DNA of 32,460 nt from assembly GCF_000192795.1 (NCBI RefSeq), contig NW_007360606.1, forward strand, positions 173,421 through 205,880, in the 5' to 3' direction. The notes under the pieces were generated by a model. That model saw nothing but the letters and a program-made list of their open reading frames with translations, searched no databases and had not been told where the DNA came from. Every line of letters begins with the position of its first letter. Position 1 is the stretch's first letter. A program made the translations under genes and the position numbers. This document shows positions 17,191-26,248 of the stretch, in pieces. Origin of the DNA: Vavraia culicis subsp. floridensis. Lineage: Eukaryota; Microsporidia; Pleistophoridae.

Positions 17191-17763
17191 TTATTTATCT
17201 TTCTTGCGCTGTGCTGCGCTCCTGTTCTTGTCGGTCCATCTTCTTCTTCGTATCATGTGCACGTAGAGAAATGAAAAGCCGGGAATGTAGCACAGCATAA
17301 CAACGCGCAAAAAATATTTAAGAACACCCGTGCATGCCCTTTCCACCCTGCTCACCAGCACAATCTCGCACAGCGTGCCCAGTGGGTACAAAACGATAAA
17401 AAGGTTGTACCGCAGGAACTTAACGGTACCGTTCCTTGAGAAGTAGAAGAGGTAACGCACCGTATCGCTTACAAACCAGCACAGCAGCATGATGTGCACC
17501 ACTGCATCTGCAAAGCCGTACCGGTAACAAATGCACCAGATGATGAACAGCCTGCTGCTCAGCTGCATGCACGTGGGAAATAGCCGTGATTTGCTTGCGT
17601 TCGTTAGGATGTTGAGCACTTCTAAGATGTAGAACGACTGGCACAGAGCAATCCTGAAGATGAAGTGCATGTTTTTTGAGAAGTAGTTCAGTGCGATGGA
17701 TGAGAGTGCAAAGGCACCTACGAGTGTTCCTGCTAGGTTGTACAGATTGATGTACTTGAGCAT
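17191..17763 (-). CDS. PHS1: Very-long-chain 3-hydroxyacyl-CoA dehydratase (Phs1/HACD)
   Basis: Predicted 190-residue ER membrane enzyme that removes water from 3-hydroxyacyl-CoA, the third step of very-long-chain fatty acid elongation. It has the family's six-span layout. Conserved blocks include LEVLNILTNASKSR followed by TCMQLSSRLFIIWCI, SDTVRYLFYF, and FLRYNLFIVLYPLGTLCEIVLV. The last carries the catalytic pair, Y126 and E133, in the expected LYPxGxxxE arrangement. The protein ends in KKDK, a canonical KKxx dilysine ER-retrieval signal, preceded by a basic tail. Yeast Phs1 is 217 residues, so this is slightly short. The ATG at 17763 has CCCC directly upstream on the coding strand. Confidence 0.9.
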   Translation of the reverse strand: MLKYINLYNLAGTLVGAFALSSIALNYFSKNMHFIFRIALCQSFYILEVLNILTNASKSRLFPTCMQLSSRLFIIWCICYRYGFADAVVHIMLLCWFVSDTVRYLFYFSRNGTVKFLRYNLFIVLYPLGTLCEIVLVSRVERACTGVLKYFLRVVMLCYIPGFSFLYVHMIRRRRWTDKNRSAAQRKKDK

Positions 17764-17767
17764 GGGG
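17764..17767 (-). promoter_or_regulatory. CCCC start signal of the Phs1 gene
   Basis: GGGG on the plus strand, i.e. CCCC on the coding strand, touching the ATG at 17763. Confidence 0.6.
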
Positions 17768-17816
17768 TGCAGAAAATACCGAAATTTAATTAAACAGGAT
17801 TTGATGTTTGTGGGAA

Positions 17817-18253
17817 GTGATGAGAAGATGAGGAGATGAGGAGTAGAAGATGAGGAGTAGGAGATGAGGAGTAGGAGATGAGGAGTAGAAGAATGGAAGA
17901 TGAGGAGGAATAGGAGATGAGGAGTAGAAGAATGGAAGATGAGAAGATGAGAAGATGAGGAGATGAGGAGATGAGGAGATGAGGAGATGAGGAGATGAGG
18001 AGATGAGGAGATGAGGAGATGAGGAGATGAGGAGATGAGGAGATGAGGAGATGAGGAGGAGTAGAATGGAAGATGAGGAGGAATAGGAGATGAGGAGGAA
18101 TAGGAGATGAGGAGTAGGAGATGAGGAGGAATAGGAGATGAGGAGTAGGAGAATGGAAGATGAGGAGTAGGAGATGAGGAGGAGTAGGAGATGAGGAGGA
18201 GTAGGAGATGAGGAGGAGTAGGAGATGAGGAGGAGTAGGAGATGAGGAGGAGT
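17817..18253 (+). repeat. Purine-rich minisatellite (GATGAGG/GAGTAG units)
   Basis: About 440 bases made of G, A and spaced T on the plus strand, with almost no C. The core at about 17949-18056 is a regular 8-bp repeat agatgagg. On both sides are longer units mixing gatgagg with agtag, such as the 15-bp gatgaggaggagtag near 18175-18250. The boundaries are by eye. Confidence 0.9.
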
Positions 18254-18263
18254 TACACTAGTA

Positions 18264-18304
18264 GTAGTAATAACTAAGTAGTAATAACTAAGTAGTAATA
18301 ACTA
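18264..18304 (+). repeat. Tandem repeat, 14-bp unit, three copies
   Basis: The unit gtagtaataactaa restarts at 18264, 18278 and 18292, the last missing one base. It directly follows the purine-rich minisatellite. Confidence 0.85.
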
Positions 18305-18859
18305 CCATGCTGTACCTTTGATGTTGATTCTTCTTTCTATGGAACGTAGGGAGGTGTACGCAACGAATTTATGATTAATACGGTGCTACCATGCTAAAGG
18401 AAATGATTCGTAAAAAGATAATGAGGATCGATGAATACCCCGCAGCATAAATTAGAGATGGCTCAATCGTATTTTATGCATAGCGTGATTTATTGGGCGG
18501 GTCTGTTCATGCATATCTGTACCACGCATGAGTAAGTGTGATTGGTACATTTTGATGTCTTAGACAGTAATTTAAAATACGGATGGTATTTGCAGATGAT
18601 AAAGAGGTGCTTAAAAATCAATTCACATGATTGATACGTGTGATGGTGCTCTTAAGCCTATTCTTGCTGATCGTTGCATAAATGTCCATTTATTATTTAA
18701 ATTGAGAAACACTCCTTCTCCGCTCATCCATCATCCGGTCCGCAATCCTAACCTTAATTCGTAATAAATCGTGAAACGTATTCCAAAACAGATCTGCTAC
18801 CATGTTACACTCTGATAGATTAACAATAAAAATAAAATATTTAAGCATAAATAAAAGAA

Positions 18860-18862
18860 CCC
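18860..18862 (+). promoter_or_regulatory. CCC start signal of the two-RRM gene
   Basis: CCC ten bases before the ATG at 18873, after an AT-rich TATA-like region (aaaataaaatatttaag). Confidence 0.5.
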
Positions 18863-18872
18863 TTCAAAAACG

Positions 18873-19601
18873 ATGACGCTAATAATCAAAGACATACCGA
18901 GCGAGCTATTATACGACGAGCTGTACGACTACTTCTCAGAATATGGCAGGATAAACGATTTTAGAATCAAATACAACTACGGGTACCTGTGCTACAACAA
19001 TTCGGACGTGGAACGCAGAGTGTTCAGTACGTACCACAAAATATCGGGATACAAACTGAATGTGGACAAGGCGGGACAGGGCGATGTGGTGGACAGGTGT
19101 CTGCGCTGTCCGATGCACTGTGGTGGTAGGGACCGTGAGTTCGTGCACAGCAAGACCGATGATAGATACCACGAGAGGGTGCAGCGCAACGGACACCCCC
19201 TAGACAAGTTCAAGGTGGTACTCGACAACATCCCGGAGTGCAATGTGATCGAGCTCAAGGACTTCGTGCGCACGTTCCGTCTAGACCCTGTTTACGCACG
19301 CATCACGCAGTCTGGTCAGCATGGAATCGTTGAGTTCGGTTCAATTGAGGCGAAAGAGGATGCACTCAGAATACTTGACAATGTTACGTTCAAAAACATG
19401 CAGATCGGATGCAGGCCGTACTACACCAGGGAACGGAAGAACTTTGATGACGAGGGGTACAAGCGTAGGGATTACCATGCACAGGACGGACAGCACATGA
19501 AGGATGGGATGGGTGAGAAAGGCCTTCCAATGGAAAAGGAGGAGCTGTGTGAGGATTTGAAGGGATGGAATGAGAGCATCATTGATAACAGCAAGAAATA
19601 A
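18873..19601 (+). CDS. SR-like RNA-binding protein with two RRMs
   Basis: Predicted 242-residue RNA-binding protein resembling the SRSF1/Npl3 group, which couples splicing, mRNA packaging and export. RRM1 (about 1-66) has LIIKDIP as RNP2 and a YGYLCY-type RNP1. The second domain (about 113-182) matches the pseudo-RRM of SR proteins: VVLDNIP, an ELKDF helix where the family has SWQDLKD, GIVEF and ALRILDNVTFKN. The signature SWQ is not kept (NVIELKD). The linker holds C76-x2-C79-x3-C83 plus His residues (82, 92), unlike the Gly/Arg linkers of SR proteins. The C-terminus is charged but lacks an RS or RGG tail, so the usual phosphorylation handle is missing. AATAAA overlaps the stop (19598-19603). 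Confidence 0.75.
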   Translation: MTLIIKDIPSELLYDELYDYFSEYGRINDFRIKYNYGYLCYNNSDVERRVFSTYHKISGYKLNVDKAGQGDVVDRCLRCPMHCGGRDREFVHSKTDDRYHERVQRNGHPLDKFKVVLDNIPECNVIELKDFVRTFRLDPVYARITQSGQHGIVEFGSIEAKEDALRILDNVTFKNMQIGCRPYYTRERKNFDDEGYKRRDYHAQDGQHMKDGMGEKGLPMEKEELCEDLKGWNESIIDNSKK

Positions 19602-20040
19602 ATTTGGTTTTAATTACGGGCAATCACGCGATTCATTTTGTTTTGCCACAAGTACGTTTGTTTGTGTCTGCGTGTGTCAACAGGTTTGTTAAAATTACTG
19701 CTAAAGAGGTGGATTTGTCCTGCGGTACGGGGAGCTAAGGATTTGAACAAAAATTATTGTTAGAATGGGCAGAAAGCTCTATTCTGACAAAATACGTGTG
19801 TTTATCACCTCATGTACAACAGAACATTCATAATTACCGTTGTTGGTCTTTCTTCTAACCTCTAACCCTAATATTTTATGCGTGCGCATTGTTCATTATG
19901 AAGAACGTGCACTCGCATAAACAAAGATAATACGAACGCTAAGAATGGCATAAAGTTCAATTCGTAGGATAACGTACTTTTAATCACTTTCATCCGAATA
20001 CGAAACACGTGTAAAGCACACTTGCACGTACGGACCTATC
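19602..20040. other. Intergenic region between convergent genes
   Basis: About 440 bases between the RRM gene and the minus-strand secreted-protein gene. I see nothing in it beyond AT-rich sequence and short runs such as taacctctaacccta (19857-19871). Confidence 0.5.
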
Positions 20041-21627
20041 CTATTCACTAGCATTACGAACATCCACTAAGTATTTGCGCAGTTCTTGCTGAAAGGTATC
20101 CTCTCGTTTAGTGCACTGCCCATTGCTGCATCTTTTCACCCTCATATTTTCAACAAGCACATTCAACCCTTGTATCTGCTCGACAGACATTCTTTGCAGA
20201 TACTGCTGTGGCAGATTGGACGCGCAAACCTTTCCAGAGCAGGCAATACGGATGATAAAGGGCATCAGATCGCACAATGAAGCGGTATTATACGCACATT
20301 CATAAAATATGCAACAATTAACGCACGGATCATTACCTTCTGCTTTTTCCATCACGCTTGAAATATACAACGGCTTTTTAGGCCTGACTTGGCCATCTAC
20401 CTGCTGCGGTAAGACTACAAGCACCATGAACGTGGTGTTGCTCTGCTGGCATTGATCGAGAAGATTCTTTATGAACTCTACAAGGAAGGAAAAGCTGCTC
20501 ATATCGATTTGTGGTGTGCTTTCTGTAGGATGTGCATCACAAGTAGTGGTATGTTCCTTTTCATACACTGCGTACCGCGTGAGTGCATGGATCATCGTGA
20601 ATAAATTCATCATATAACATAGCCCACCTCTGAACTGCTCCGTGACCATGTTGTGAGATGCGCCCTCGGTCTGTTCTGTGACCGTGTTGTGAGATGCGCC
20701 CTCGGTCTGTTCTGTGACCGTGTCACCTGGTGGATTCTCGGCTTGCTCCGTAGTCATCTCCGCGATTCGTCCCAAAACGATATCATGTGGTTTTTCTTCA
20801 TCGTTCCCTAAAACCAGCTTATTCGTCCGACTTGATGATCTTTCCGCGTGTTCCCTCCTCACATATTTCCTCTCAATACACCCACTACCACTAATCGTAC
20901 CAACTCTCAAACAATTCTTTAAATCCTTAAGCAGGCTGTGCAACACTTTCTCCACTTTTTCATACCCCTCCTTCGTACCCTTCATCATAAAATGATCCTC
21001 GCGATCGGAGAGGTGCATAACTCTTCCATCTGCGGTACTGCGCAACACCGACAGAAGGATGTGCTGTGCTTGTTCATCCTTTGATCGTGCACGGTACACA
21101 TCATCCTTCATAATGCGCAGGTAACCCTCGCAACTGTACCCTGTACTTGTAAACTTCTTCTCCCGTGAGAGAATACCAAGCATATTCAATGTGTACTCTT
21201 TCACCAAATTAATTGTTGTGGTATGAGATGCCTCATCATTTGGAAGATGTGCCTTGTCAACAAAACGGTTCAGCACGCTTGCACTGCTATGCAGCGGTTG
21301 TTCGTTTTTTTGTTTGATACTCGGCGTTATACGGCCAACCTTCAAAGAACGGCCGGTTCTTGAGCGGTCATCTGGAAGAACGCAGCCATTACCAGCAGTA
21401 TGATTCTCAACTATTGATTTGTTCCCAACAACACCTTTTCTTCTCACATCTAAGCCTTTTAACTCTCTTCCAGGTGCATCCAACGTTCTGTTCATCTCTT
21501 CTGATCTTGCCCATACCACACAGCACAAACACACCAACACATGCAGCATACCGCTACTCCTTCTGACCACGAACATATTTCCATCGCTATTCATAATTTT
21601 GCAGTTTGATTTCTTGAATATCATCAT
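20041..21627 (-). CDS. Secreted protein with signal peptide, unknown function
   Basis: Predicted 528-residue secreted protein from the first of two adjacent ATGs. A hydrophobic signal core lies at residues 28-40 (MLHVLVCLCCVVWA, likely cleavage after A40). A start at Met18 would give a more usual n-region, so the true start may be 21576 rather than 21627. The mature part has several N-glycosylation sequons (NRT, NKS, NHT, NTT), a tandem 12-residue repeat (TVTEQTEGASHN) in the middle, and a Cys-rich C-terminal third (CVNCCIFYEC, SLCDLM, CSGKVC, RCSNGQC) suggesting disulfides. There is no second membrane span, so it is probably exported to the spore wall, the parasite surface or the host. I recognise no family. 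It lacks the CCC/GGG start signal. Confidence 0.75.
   Translation of the reverse strand: MMIFKKSNCKIMNSDGNMFVVRRSSGMLHVLVCLCCVVWARSEEMNRTLDAPGRELKGLDVRRKGVVGNKSIVENHTAGNGCVLPDDRSRTGRSLKVGRITPSIKQKNEQPLHSSASVLNRFVDKAHLPNDEASHTTTINLVKEYTLNMLGILSREKKFTSTGYSCEGYLRIMKDDVYRARSKDEQAQHILLSVLRSTADGRVMHLSDREDHFMMKGTKEGYEKVEKVLHSLLKDLKNCLRVGTISGSGCIERKYVRREHAERSSSRTNKLVLGNDEEKPHDIVLGRIAEMTTEQAENPPGDTVTEQTEGASHNTVTEQTEGASHNMVTEQFRGGLCYMMNLFTMIHALTRYAVYEKEHTTTCDAHPTESTPQIDMSSFSFLVEFIKNLLDQCQQSNTTFMVLVVLPQQVDGQVRPKKPLYISSVMEKAEGNDPCVNCCIFYECAYNTASLCDLMPFIIRIACSGKVCASNLPQQYLQRMSVEQIQGLNVLVENMRVKRCSNGQCTKREDTFQQELRKYLVDVRNASE
20642..20724 (-). repeat. Coding tandem repeat, 36-bp unit
   Basis: Two near-identical 36-bp copies start at 20642 and 20678, with a partial third at 20714. 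They encode the 12-residue repeat T/M-VTEQTEGASHN inside the secreted protein. A more diverged copy (TTEQAENPPGD) follows on the protein's N-terminal side. Confidence 0.88.
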
Positions 21628-22235
21628 GGTCTGTTCTTTTCTTCTCTTTAAATACTTTTCGCTTGATAAGCCGTATCAATTTAAAAAACGAAAGGAAGAA
21701 CAGTGCGAAATTGAAGAAGGATGTGGCGAGGAATAGACGGGATGACTGGGTAAGACGTCAAAGATGGAAGTATAAATGGAGAATGCAGAAATGGGAAGGT
21801 GTAATTAAAAGATAATTGATGTAGAGCAAAGCTGAAAACGTAAATTAAAAAAATTTAATCAACGACCACGATAGCGCACTGCTGTTCCACACAACATGTA
21901 CCGTGATTGCACATCATCTGACTGGCAAAAATAAATTAATTTGCAGTGTTAGCCTTGTGATCTGAATCTATTGTTTTATCCCACCATAGAACGTCTTTTT
22001 GTTCGATTTACCATCTTTTCACAGCCGTGTGCGTATTTTTACAAAGGTTCACTGGAAAACTCCGCAGTGTACGTGAAATGATGAACCGTTCACTGTGCTT
22101 GGTGTTGCGCAAGATTTATAGGCGATACAATGGTTTTGGCGTGCTATCACGATATGTACTGTGGTATCATTACATGCTGCGTACTGCTCTACGTATTTCT
22201 ACGCGCTCTGCTCTAAAAACTAACTTGATTTACTC

Positions 22236-22282
22236 CACCTGTCATAGGATGAACATTTCTATCTGTCATTGTATGACAGGTG
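22236..22282. repeat. Inverted repeat with perfect 11-bp arms
   Basis: CACCTGTCATA (22236-22246) and its exact reverse complement TATGACAGGTG (22272-22282), separated by 25 bases. The loop carries a further ctgtcat copy (22263-22269). Could form a hairpin in RNA or be a paired protein-binding site. Confidence 0.75.
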
Positions 22283-22771
22283 AATCGCTTAACTTTGCTT
22301 ATTGCCCGCGTACTGGTGATAAACTACAAAGGAATGAGAATGCATCTTTGCAGCGATGCACAAATGCTCGTTAAAATATTTCTTTACCTTCGATATGCTC
22401 GATAAATCTGTGCACAGCACGATATTCACGGTGAACCGCAATTACCATCGTTACTTGTGCGTTCAAACTGGTAGATGGGAAGCGTTCATGCCTGTACACG
22501 TTAATTAAACAGGATATAATTTTTATAACGCACAAATATGTCCTATAGGTGCTTTTATGGACGCGCAGTTCAATGAAAATAGGGAATAGGGTTAAGTGCT
22601 GACCAAGAGCGCATGGCAGAGCTTAAACTGGATATGTGCAGATCGTACAGTTTTAAGGATAAAGTTAAGTTTTTGACTTGGGTAGGCTGCTGCTCTTAGC
22701 GGTGGTACAGCTGATCTACTCTAAAACGTAGTTCTTACGAAAAGTGGCGTGTTCACGCAAACTAGGTATCA

Positions 22772-22954
22772 ATGGTAGATCATGCTATGCAAAGCAGCGT
22801 GCACCTACTCCGTTTGGTAGACAGAACGTTGCGGCTAGCAGCCAAATCATACTTTTTTGGCACTCTCATCCCTTTTAAATCAAAGCTTAGGAATAATCTG
22901 GGTAACAGAAACGAAGAGATGCACATGATGCTTTCAACCGGTGAGCAAGGTTGA
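22772..22954 (+). CDS. Small hypothetical ORF, 60 aa, doubtful
   Basis: ATG ORF with an amphipathic, basic N-terminal half (HLLRLVDRTLRLAAKS) and no known domain. No CCC/GGG signal. Isolated in a long intergenic region. It may be a gene remnant or chance. Confidence 0.22.
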   Translation: MVDHAMQSSVHLLRLVDRTLRLAAKSYFFGTLIPFKSKLRNNLGNRNEEMHMMLSTGEQG

Positions 22955-23704
22955 AAGACCGAGCAGTTCATTTTTTTATGGCGCAACTACGGTTTGGCAA
23001 TGGGTACAGGCGATGAAACGTGCGAACGCAACACACGGATTGGTTGTAAAGTGCTAATTAAATAGACTTTTTTACAAAAAGGTAATACTGCGGTGTAGTA
23101 AACGGTGTTATTTGGATTGATTGACGAGAAAGTAACAGTGAAACAGCGGTAGAATATGATACAGTACGTAGATATTGAAAAATAAATGAAGCTGCTAGTG
23201 CGTGTACTTTATTCCCTTATCATGGATTGCTTAACGTATTTTTGTACTCAAGGCTTTGGCTGTGCTGCTCTTTGCTCGCACGCGCTTTAAAATGCATTGA
23301 GAATCAAATGCAGATACACCGCTAAATAAACTTAGCACTCTGCTCGTATCTCACCGGAACGGATTATACGTTTATAACGTGACACGTAAACCGATTCATT
23401 AATCAATTCGTGATGTGCCATATCTCGTTAATTGAAATGCATCATTTGATGTGATGGACATACGTTTGCGTGATAACGGACATGTGTGTTCGTAGGACAT
23501 AGCCTGTCAAATAATTTGTTTTTGTGGTACTTTACAGCATTACGTATCGTTTTTCGCCGTGTGGCACACCCCATCGTACCATATTTTTGATCGGTCTATC
23601 GAATAGTGGTGAATTACGAATTGGGCTAATTGTAAAAAAATACAAAATTTGCAGAAATAAAAATTTTTGTTGGCAAGCAATGTTTCTGGTGAAGGAGAAG
23701 CGAA

Positions 23705-26248
23705 ATGGATAAGAATAGCATGCTTTACGATAAGAATGTACGGGAGAAGCACAAAAATGCATTAGCCTATTATGGTAAAGATAAAAATACAAATAAGCAA
23801 AAACCCATGTTCTGGAAGATATTTATGTTGTCATTTCTCTCGTATAAACTGCTTTTGGAGATTTCTCTGTTGTTCGCAGATCCTAGTATTGATATGGAGA
23901 GGTTAAGAAATGAACTTACGAGTCTAAGGGAAAGAAAGATGGTTTTGTCAGGCATTGAGCAAGCACAAACGCTAAAAGAAAAGTTTGAGGTTCACATAAG
24001 AGATAATGTGATGCATGACACAGTAGGCGATACTGAGTATGAAGAGAAGGGGTGCGAGGTGGGAGATGACACTGGGCGTGGAGAGAACGGACGCGAGGTG
24101 GGAGTTGATACGAGGAGTCTAGGGAATAATGGAAATAGCAGGAAACTTAGGAAATGTAATGATAGGGAAAAAAATAGTGAGAGAAAAAGCGTGGTGATGG
24201 GGCCGAGAAATAATGATCAGGAAAGAATGAGAATGGCGACTTATTGCTTAAAGTGTCTGGGTAAACGAAAACGGGATGAGACTGAGCAAAGAGGTATTAC
24301 GTGCGAGGGAGAACCAATGCGTAAAAGAATACGACTAAATAGCACATATGTTAAGAAGGTGAAAGAAAAGCGTGCAACAAATTCAATTTACATAAAATCT
24401 CTGAAAAGGCGTTCTTTTCTAAGCTATGCAGATGCTATGCCAAGTGGTGATTATGATAACCAAGACAATAATACACAAGGTGCTGGTTTTTGGTCAGGTT
24501 TAAAAAACATGTTTAACGATAAGATCCTCAAAAATGGCCAGCGATTCGTTGATCGTATGTTGGGTAGGAATCAAAATCAAGATTTACAGATCAATGCTAC
24601 GGGCACAGGAAATGCTCGGACCGATGCTGGGGAGGATTTACATAGTGATGTCGAGGGCGATGAAGATTTTTATAGTTATACCGATGACACTGGCAGTGTA
24701 CGGACCGATGTCGAGGAGGGTTCACAGGCCAATGCCGATGACACTGGCAGTGTACGGACCGATGTCGAGGAGGGTTCACAGGCCAATGCCGATGACACTG
24801 GCAGTGTACGGACCGATGTCGAGGAGGGTTCACAGGCCAATGCCGATGACACTGGCAGTGTACGGACCGATGTCGAGGAGGATTTACAGACCAATGCCGA
24901 TGACACTGGCAGTGTATTGACCGATGTCGAGGAGGGTTCACAGGCCAATGCCGATGACACTGGCAGTATACGGACCGATGCTGGGGATACACATCCAGCA
25001 CACGGTTTCAATGTGGCTGTTAGAGCATCATCGCAAGCAACAGAACATAGCATTGCATCAACGAAAAAGTCGTTTATGGAAAATGGTTATGCGACTGTCA
25101 GTATATATTGCTCGTCAGCCATGAAATGGATAGGTAATAGCTTCTGGGGAATGATGGGTTATGGATCCTCAGAAGGTCAAAGAGATGGCTCAGCAAACGC
25201 AACGACTCATGATGATCGAGCGAATATACCATTAGCTAGCATTTCACCTTCTGGCCTAACTGATGATCTAACGGACGGTTCATCAGCAGGACTCTTGGTT
25301 TCTACACACTCAATCAACAATCCCAATTTATCACGCAACTCGCTGGATAATTCAATTGATGCAGATGGGTGTTCAGACACAACAAAGGACAGATTTACAA
25401 GATGGCTTAATTTTGAAAACGAAACGCCTCAAACAACCCATACTAACACGCCAACAGAAGAATACGATTTTTCATTTGAAGACAGAGCAAATTTAGCGGG
25501 TGACTTACCAGTTCAAAGGGATGTGTCTGCGAATGCGATACATCCCGGTGTTTTTCATCCCCATGATATGCGTAGTACAGGATTGCCGGCTGATCATAGT
25601 TTGTTGGACTCATGTGGTACTTGTATTGCATCAGATGATCAGTCGTTGAATGATTCGGTGTTCGAACATGAGATGAGTACGCCAGACACTTTAAGTACAT
25701 GCTGTACGCCTAGAAGTCTAGAAGATTCGGAAAGGATTGCAGACACAGACTTCCAAGCAGAACCACTTACCGAGATTGCTGATAACAATTCATCCAAATC
25801 AGAGGATTCTTCTAATAATTACTGCCGGCTAAAGCGGAATCATTCACTCAATGATAGAATGCTCTCACGACAAATATCGACGCAATCACAGATTAAGCAG
25901 CCGGAGCCTCCTTTGAACGTTTCACATTCCAAATCAGAGCATTCCGCAAATTCTCGTCCTCCTATACTGCCTTTAATTACTATGGGCGGTAGTGGCAGTG
26001 GCGGGGGAAGTAGCGACAGTGGTGGTGGTACTATAAGCGGTGGTGGTGGCGGAAGTAACGGCGGTGGTGGTGGCGGCAGTGGTGGCATCGACAATAACAA
26101 AGCACCAGATCCGGAAAATACCGACCAAAATGATGATAGATCATCTCATAAAAGCATGAGCGTAGTCACAAGGATACTTCTCTGTGTTGTGCTTCTTATT
26201 CTCATCGCGCTGGCAATCACCGCCTTTTACTACGGTTTCAAGTGGTAA
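23705..26248 (+). CDS. Large repeat-containing membrane protein, lineage-specific
   Basis: Predicted 847-residue protein with a hydrophobic segment near each end: about 36-58 (FWKIFMLSFLSYKLLLEISL) and about 822-843 (ILLCVVLLILIALAITAFYY) before a short GFKW end. In between are a charged, Glu/Arg-rich region with basic clusters (KRKRDE, RKRIRL, LKRRS; about 170-245), a Cys pair (YCLKCLGKRKR), tandem 18-residue acidic repeats (DDTGSVRTDVEEGSQANA; about 327-430), a Ser/Thr/Asn-rich low-complexity stretch, and a Gly/Ser tract (760-795). Low complexity and tandem repeats suggest a fast-evolving surface or secretory-pathway protein. I recognise no family. Start is the first ATG in frame; an out-of-frame ATG lies 25 bases upstream at 23680, and there is no CCC/GGG signal. 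Confidence 0.85.
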   Translation: MDKNSMLYDKNVREKHKNALAYYGKDKNTNKQKPMFWKIFMLSFLSYKLLLEISLLFADPSIDMERLRNELTSLRERKMVLSGIEQAQTLKEKFEVHIRDNVMHDTVGDTEYEEKGCEVGDDTGRGENGREVGVDTRSLGNNGNSRKLRKCNDREKNSERKSVVMGPRNNDQERMRMATYCLKCLGKRKRDETEQRGITCEGEPMRKRIRLNSTYVKKVKEKRATNSIYIKSLKRRSFLSYADAMPSGDYDNQDNNTQGAGFWSGLKNMFNDKILKNGQRFVDRMLGRNQNQDLQINATGTGNARTDAGEDLHSDVEGDEDFYSYTDDTGSVRTDVEEGSQANADDTGSVRTDVEEGSQANADDTGSVRTDVEEGSQANADDTGSVRTDVEEDLQTNADDTGSVLTDVEEGSQANADDTGSIRTDAGDTHPAHGFNVAVRASSQATEHSIASTKKSFMENGYATVSIYCSSAMKWIGNSFWGMMGYGSSEGQRDGSANATTHDDRANIPLASISPSGLTDDLTDGSSAGLLVSTHSINNPNLSRNSLDNSIDADGCSDTTKDRFTRWLNFENETPQTTHTNTPTEEYDFSFEDRANLAGDLPVQRDVSANAIHPGVFHPHDMRSTGLPADHSLLDSCGTCIASDDQSLNDSVFEHEMSTPDTLSTCCTPRSLEDSERIADTDFQAEPLTEIADNNSSKSEDSSNNYCRLKRNHSLNDRMLSRQISTQSQIKQPEPPLNVSHSKSEHSANSRPPILPLITMGGSGSGGGSSDSGGGTISGGGGGSNGGGGGGSGGIDNNKAPDPENTDQNDDRSSHKSMSVVTRILLCVVLLILIALAITAFYYGFKW
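24683..24988 (+). repeat. Coding tandem repeat, 54-bp unit, about six copies
   Basis: Units restart at 24683, 24737, 24791, 24845, 24899 and 24953 and keep the reading frame (18 codons). The first three are virtually identical; the fourth has GFT-type changes (gatttacagacc) and the fifth gtattgacc. A diverged half-copy (NARTDAGEDLHSD) lies just before. Confidence 0.93.
25982..26089 (+). repeat. GGN-type low-complexity tract encoding poly-Gly/Ser
   Basis: About 36 codons, mostly ggt/ggc with agt/agc, ending the hydrophilic part of the 847-residue protein before its C-terminal membrane span. Confidence 0.85.

Larger units (their letters stand above)
17764..18872. other. Intergenic region with long purine-rich minisatellite
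   Basis: Lies between divergent genes (Phs1 minus, RRM protein plus). Almost half is the purine-rich repeat at 17817-18253, followed by a 14-bp repeat. From 18,310 to 18,870 there is no gene. Confidence 0.6.
21628..23704. other. Long intergenic region with a hairpin and doubtful ORFs
   Basis: About 2.1 kb between divergent genes. It contains an 11-bp-arm inverted repeat at 22236-22282, a GTG-initiated open frame (22027-22374) and a 60-codon ATG ORF (22772-22954). No recognised gene or RNA. Confidence 0.45.

Noticed and set aside
22027..22374. 115-codon open frame in the long gap
   Set aside because: Begins with GTG, has no domain, and spans the inverted repeat.
17786..22515. 15-bp sequence ttaattaaacaggat found at 17786-17800 and 22501-22515
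   Set aside because: Only 15 bases, AT-rich, with no shared flanks; not enough to call a dispersed repeat.
24597..25053. Minus-strand repeat proteins rich in His/Arg or Ser/Val
   Set aside because: Antisense translations of the 54-bp coding repeats of the 847-residue protein.
25840..26100. Minus-strand proline-rich frame
   Set aside because: Antisense of the Gly/Ser tract (GGN read backwards gives Pro codons).
26221..26230. CGCCTTTTAC, identical to the U5 snRNA loop core
   Set aside because: It falls in the coding sequence of the C-terminal membrane span (TAFYY) and no U5 stem flanks it.
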